Below the pieces are notes generated by a model. It was not told the DNA's origin and searched no databases. It saw only the letters and a list, made by a program, of their open reading frames with translations. A stretch of DNA of 64,000 bases from contig CM070601.1 of NCBI GenBank assembly GCA_036346395.1, forward strand, positions 15,497,763 to 15,561,762, given 5' to 3'. Source of the stretch: Hsuehochloa calcarea. Taxonomy: Eukaryota; Streptophyta; Magnoliopsida; Poales; Poaceae. Shown here piece after piece: positions 58,697 to 64,000 of the stretch. Positions within the stretch are counted from its first letter, which is position 1, and each line of letters opens with the position of its first letter. The translations under genes and the position numbers were made by a program.

Positions 58697-60879
58697 GGCT
58701 GCGCCTGAGCACGCACGCCTGATCGACCCCCCCTGCTTCTTGCTCTGGTTCTTGGAGATGAAGAGCAGGGGAGGAAGCCACAACTCGAGGAGTAGGCGGC
58801 GCGAGTAGCAGGAGATGGGAGGGGAGGGAGCCGAGTGGTGAGATGAGAGGGACGCGAGGGGGGGAAAATTAGGAGGGTGGCTTTAAAGGCAGCGGCATGA
58901 GGTGCATGCTGGAAACACAAAAACGGCCGGTCAAAAGGGGAAGGAGGTTAAGGGGATCCCGGTTCCCCAACTAATTTAGAGGGCAAAACAGTAGTATAAC
59001 GAATAAATTTGGAGGGCCCGTGCGCATTAGTGAGCGGAGAAACACCCGTGAGAAACTCGGCTCGGGGGACAGCTGCGCGCGGAGCGGATCTATATTATAT
59101 GGCTCTAAACAATCAGCTACAAGCATGAACAGTCACAAGAGACATAGAGCGTGTTTGCTTTCAGCTTAAATTGCCTGGCCAGGAGAAAGCTGCCGGGTGT
59201 CGTTTGGTTGCCTTCATGCATCGCTGCTAGGCTCGGACGATCGAAAACTACGATTTGGTTTCGTAACAGAAGTATCTCTACAAAAAAAAATTAATAGAGT
59301 CCTACGAAGAACCCAATTTTTTTTTTTACGAGACCACTTGTCCTTCACGGACACGAAACCGTGACCTAGGGGGGGGCCAGCCGATTTGGTTTCGTAACAG
59401 AAGTATCTCTACAATTTGGTGGCTGCATGGCAACCTAAATAGCACTGTGCTGATCTTTGTTCGCCCAGAAAGTGGATAATCGGCTATTAGGCAAATATCT
59501 ATTTTTTAAGGGCGAGAGCGCTAGTTTTCAAAGCTTGCAAAAGCTGTAGAATTAGCCCTATCCTAAGAAGATTGGTAGGATGCTCTATTATTAGCCTGCC
59601 TTCTCTACGATTTTTTTTCTCTATGGTTGGTTAGTGCAACTATCTTTAGACTAGTGCAATATTGAGAAGTTTCCGGATCGAACTTGACAAACTAACAAAG
59701 CCTTTAAGATCTTATAAATATAAAATAAAATAGAGAAAAATAGTATGTATCTCTTAGAATAAAATGTAGCAGACATTTTTCATGTATTATTTCATCAACC
59801 CTGTACAATAAAAAGGCCATTCGAGTTGCATGCTGGAAAGGCCTAGCTGATATGCAGAGACTTGAGACCTGCAGCTCATATGTTCTTTTTCTGGCCCTGC
59901 TAAAACGATCAAACCCTGTACAGCAAATGAGCAAACAAGATGAACTATGCCTATGGTGTTGTAATCAAACAGTCAGAAATAAGCTAATCTTCTCAATTGC
60001 CTTATAAATATAAAATAAAATAGATCCTCCCTGAGATCACCATCTTTACAAGCGTGATCCTCCTAGTTACACTAGTTGATGGTGTTGTAATCGATGCTAA
60101 TCTTCTTAATTATCCTCCTTCTCTCCATCTTTCGCGAAAGTTGATGTCATTATCCACGGAAAGACGTCTGTTGGGAAACGACGCGTCTGGTCGGAGAGAG
60201 GTGCCAGTTGACAGGGTATCAATTGATGTGCGGTTATATGTCGGTGAGACATTCAATCGTAGTTCAGTGTCTTAGAATTATGTAACGTCGCGTGGTGTGG
60301 AATATACAGTACGTGTTCCATTCATCACATAGTAAGGATATACCTGGATTCCGATCCAGATGATACCAGTTCATAGCCTTACGAGCGGTCAACTGGTCGG
60401 GGACTAGGTAAAGGATCTTGTCCGACCAGGATATTCATTATGTAACCTCTGGAATCCTCACGATCAGTGAGATTGTTAGCCTTAAGAGTTACGATCACGA
60501 AGACATATGACATCTCTTTATGTATTAAAGTAATACATAGAGGTTTTAATCCTCGTCAGTGCCCGTACGCTGCAACGGAATCTCAAATCATGCACTAAAT
60601 AATGTTTTTTAACACATGACGTAAATCAACCAATTAAAAAATGGTAATACATATATCTACGAGCATCACAATAGTGCAACATAATATAACAAGCACTCAA
60701 TGCAATAATTATATAAATAAACAATAGCAAATAATATTTTTTTCATAGTATACTTCAATACATACATAACTGACAAAACCATCAATTATTTGAAACCATA
60801 TATCAATTTACTCCCAATGAAATGAAACAATGTCGATATGTACAGGTATTGCACATGCATCAGCCACAAAAGGAAATTA
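58697..60879. other. Upstream region of the CLE gene and spacer
   Basis: Non-coding. It holds a 33-bp direct repeat (59251-59283 and 59382-59414) around a 98-bp block, and a repeated CTTATAAATATAAAATAAAA at 59709 and 60001. No gene is supported. Confidence 0.45.
59251..59414. repeat. 33-bp direct repeat flanking a 98-bp insert
   Basis: Both copies begin CGATTTGGTTTCGTAACAGA and end GTATCTCTACAA. The insert between them contains an A-run, a T-run and a G-run (CTAGGGGGGGGCC). Confidence 0.85.
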
Positions 60880-61737
60880 CCAGAAACTTGAGATGAGGCC
60901 TTAGACTTCCGCCACGACGGTGTCGCTTTCTTCTAACGTCGTCAGAGCTGATATCACACGCACTTACAGTTTCGCTGTCACTCTCTACCATCCTGGTAAT
61001 AAAAAATATATGTTATAACTCAGATGATGGCTATAATGTTCAATTTGGCAATGCGAGCAAACCTTTTTGACTTCTGCATTGATTTCTTGTCACACTTTCT
61101 ACGTCTTCTCTCATGCCTATGATCACGCTTCCTTTTTCCACACTTGTGTTTATTCTTCTTGGAGCGTTTCTTTCTACGCCTTCATCTGTCATCACTTGAG
61201 CTACTGAGAACAGATGAGTCACTGGAGTAAGTATCAGACTCACTCTCAGAATCTGACAGCTCAGTCTTAAACTCTGATGAGTTGTCCGATTCTGAAGAAG
61301 AATATCTCCTCTTCTCCCTTCTCCTCTTTTAAGATTTCTTGCAATGTCCCTTGTGTTTTCCTTCATTACTTTCCTCGTTGGAAGATATATCTTGGACAAC
61401 TTTGATTTAACAACTCTCTTTTTATCTGTGGGGTCATAAACACATAAAAATGATGTAAAAACAAAACCATATCGACACCTATATGCAAAAGATTTAGAAT
61501 TCTTAAATGCTTAGATAGTTACTAAGTGCATTGAAAATTGGAAAATTGCCACCGAAGTTATGAGCATTACTATTTTCGGTTGTGACAGATCCATGGTCTC
61601 TACCATCAATGAGCTCCCCACAGTCCACTATTCTTACTGGAACGACAGGCATAGAACCAGAACCATGCACATCAACATGCTCAATCCTCTTCAACACATT
61701 ATTTCCAAGAATAAGCTTGCCAAAAATAGTGCTCTTC
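60880..61737 (-). pseudogene. Cyclophilin-RS (CYP95/CYP63-like) gene fragment
   Basis: Exons on the minus strand: 61737-61571 (STIFGKLILGNNVLKRIEHV and PVRIVDCGELIDGRDHGSV, the C-terminal end of a cyclophilin peptidyl-prolyl isomerase domain), 61435-61063 (an Arg/Ser/Lys-rich tail with SSSESDNSSEFK, SDSESESDTYSSDSS, RRRKKRSKKNKHK) and about 60992-60885 (MVESDSETVSACDISSDD). Splice sites are kept, but the middle exon needs a frame change near SKLSK and has in-frame stops after KKS and SSDDR. The isomerase start and the true start codon are missing. It is an intron-bearing partial copy, so a DNA duplication and not a retrocopy. Full-length proteins of this kind act in nuclear speckles with splicing factors. 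Confidence 0.7.
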
Positions 61738-63250
61738 CTGCAACATAGTAAGATATTACCAAAACTCTCAGTACCAAGTTAGGTAACTATACGCATCCTT
61801 TCATAGTTTACTTGCTATGTTGTAACCCTACCATATACTTAATAAGCACGTTACAACAAACATACAGCCAAGGTAGTTATTGAATCAATCACAAGCCTAA
61901 TTCCAATCATAGACATGCCATACAACAACATATAATCTAGCGTAACTACGGTTCAATTTGCTACAAAACATAGCAAATATCACCAGGTCTTCATCTTGGC
62001 CATGGGCATGGGACCTGACAAGAAAACCGAAGTTAAGACACTCCATTCACAAGAGATGCAATTTGTACAGGAAAAGTATGTAGGAAAATCAAAATAAGTA
62101 GTATAGATGCCTCACAATTTTGCTATTGACATACCATATTGTCCAGATCCATGGCCCCATCAATAAGCACAAGCTACCATGAGCAGCTCATCAAGGCTCC
62201 AGAGACTCCCATTGCTTGCCCCATCTTGAGTAACATCAATTTGCAGAAGAATGTCCTAATCCTATATATGAAACAGAAATGGCACAACAAACAAATAAAG
62301 ATTATGAAACTCAAATGCTTAAATATGAAACTGTAAATCAGATCTCATGTGAACTGTCTAGAATATCATTCTCAATAGAGCTCTCAATTTAAGCAGCCTT
62401 GTTCAAAGTTTCAGACTTCAAAGTCTATTTTCATTGGTTTGTTTTGCAGACATAACCTGTACAACATCAGTCTACTCAACCCAAAATCAATCTTAAGAGT
62501 TAAGAGTGTTCTTGATTAATACCTTATCTTACAAGAATGATTGTTCTCCTTTTTATATTCCCCCAACCAAACCGGTTAACCTCATCTCATACGTGAAATA
62601 ATTGTTTACTCTGATAGGAAAAATCGTAATCACCTTCAAGCAGCTCCTATTACATATTAACACAGAATACTGCATCCTACAGCTAGGTTATTCTGAGTTT
62701 CTGACATTTCAATTCAACATCCACACAAGCTAGCTACCAGGCCACTCTCCTCAACAATTCAAACTCTGATCCAAGCAGTGTTTATAGCATCAACAACATC
62801 TCTAGCTCACGGAGCAAGCTTCAACGTCATTATGTTTGCAAATCATAGAAGGACATGGCGTGACTAACTAAACATAACAAAGATGGCCACACTACAGTCC
62901 CACCAGAGGCCAAAATGTCCTCTCTCTCTTTATTGAGAACACAAGGCTAAAATGTTCAGTTCGGAAGAAAATCGAATAACCCAATCCCTTCACATCAATC
63001 CCCATTGCACCTGGAACATAAACAAAATCACACATCACTATTTTTCACCCCCAAATTAACCAAATCAAACATCTCGTGTTTCAACAGCCGAAAAGACAAG
63101 TCATTACACCTTATTAGTAGGACCCCGCAGAACAGTTCAGAATTCCAAAATATTCAGTCCGATTAAAACAGTATGAGCACAAACCGAATGAAGATTCCAT
63201 CTCCCCGATCGAACCCAGGCCGACGACTCAACATCCACTGGAGGCGACAC
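61738..63250. other. Spacer without a supported gene
   Basis: About 1.5 kb of AT-rich sequence between the cyclophilin fragment and the gene at the right edge. It may include the 3' untranslated region of that gene. I could not find the missing cyclophilin exons here. Confidence 0.4.
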
Positions 63251-64000
63251 TCATAGGAACTTCCTGTACGGCCGACCGGCGTCCTCATCCTGCATATGCT
63301 GCAGCCAGACAAACACAGACATGAACGCACATAGAATAATTTAAGCATTCGGGACTGAGGTCCCCATCCATGGAAATTAATCCAACTGCCACATACCACC
63401 TTTCTGCTAAAATGACTAACTGTTTACCAGAACAAATTCAGGCATTTATGAGAAAAATTGAGGTTTAGGGACCTAAATAGGCACAATTGCACAAGCTTAG
63501 GGAACCTGGGATGCAATCTTATCATGTTAAAACCAACGCTGCCTGCAATGAGCACTGAGGATAGTGGACACTAGAGGTTTCCCAGCAAATGATGCAGTGA
63601 ATGATAGCAGAAGATATCTTATGTGAACCACTTCGCAGAACAATTCACCGGCAATAGCACTAGTACGATGGTACGAAATTTCGCAAGGCCTTTCACTCTG
63701 TCTAGTTATAGCACTACATTTTCATGCATCAATCCATAGAAAACTGACAATTTACACACGAGTAGAGATGAGATCCTAGAAATGCGATAGGCTAATAGTA
63801 ATACTCACATCGGCGAGGTCTCCATTCCTACCGAGCCCTTCCCTCCACCTGTCCACATCTCCGTCACGGGTGCGGTCGGCGAGGACCCGCGCGATGGCCG
63901 CCTCGAGCTCCGCGCGGAGGAGGTCGCCGCCTATGATGAGGCCCATGTCGAGCGCCAGGAGCACGGCGCGTCGGTCGTCGCCGGCGCGGAGGCTCACCAC
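63251..64000 (-). CDS. 3' end of an unrecognised gene (partial, runs past the window edge)
   Basis: Two exons on the minus strand: 64000-63809 (open at the edge) and 63289-63251 (stop TGA). The first encodes DRRAVLLALDMGLIIGGDLL and a charged helix (RAELEAAIARVLADRTRDGD), and ends at a GTGAGT donor. The second encodes DEDAGRPYRKFL after an ATGCAG acceptor, in the same frame. I do not recognise the family. The GC-rich exon and clean splice signals support a real gene; its start and most of its length lie to the right of the window. Confidence 0.55.

Noticed and set aside
58156..58808. Plus-strand frames across the CLE gene
   Set aside because: Antisense to a gene with a signal peptide and a full CLE motif.

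Overview
This window looks like nuclear DNA of a grass, most likely rice or another Oryza species. Genes have introns and TATA boxes, some coding exons are GC-rich as is usual in grasses, and well over half of the sequence is nested transposable elements of rice type. The organism call is inference from gene and repeat style, not a database match.

Layout. 1-1253 is a truncated copy of the last exon and flank of a BSD-domain gene; the complete three-exon gene lies at 13472-19787 (minus). Between them sit a copia LTR with internal sequence (1254-2946), a DNA element with ~860-bp terminal inverted repeats (2947-10859) that carries three small decayed genes and a 2.77-kb solo LTR, and a hAT-like element (11798-13071) carrying what looks like an ALFIN-like exon. 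The BSD gene's second intron holds a probable gypsy solo LTR and a ~1-kb foldback element. Divergent from it is a NAC transcription factor gene (20774-23642), split by a 1.74-kb copia-type element whose two 303-bp LTRs look identical. 24721-32714 is an old copia element with a 2.95-kb solo LTR inserted ahead of gag. 33571-34077 is a small plant-specific gene. 34905-51276 is a minus-strand copia element cut into three pieces by a 3.6-kb element (38834-42433) and a 5'-truncated chromodomain gypsy element (~43250-49702). The right quarter is genic: a six-exon DUF4336 plastid-type gene (53384-56391) with a duplicated upstream region, a CLE peptide gene (58355-58696, minus), a cyclophilin-RS pseudogene fragment (60880-61737, minus) and the 3' end of an unrecognised gene (63251-64000, minus).

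How it fits together. The intact genes have no evident pathway link. The story is genome turnover. Target-site duplications can be read for many insertions, so their order can be inferred: a solo LTR older than the BSD duplication, a heavily decayed nested copia/gypsy block with stops at sites where C-to-T or G-to-A changes are expected, and a very recent insertion that has broken the NAC gene. The most unusual objects are the long-inverted-repeat element with its GRF-type zinc-finger cargo and the solo LTR inside it, which is built from a series of different tandem arrays.
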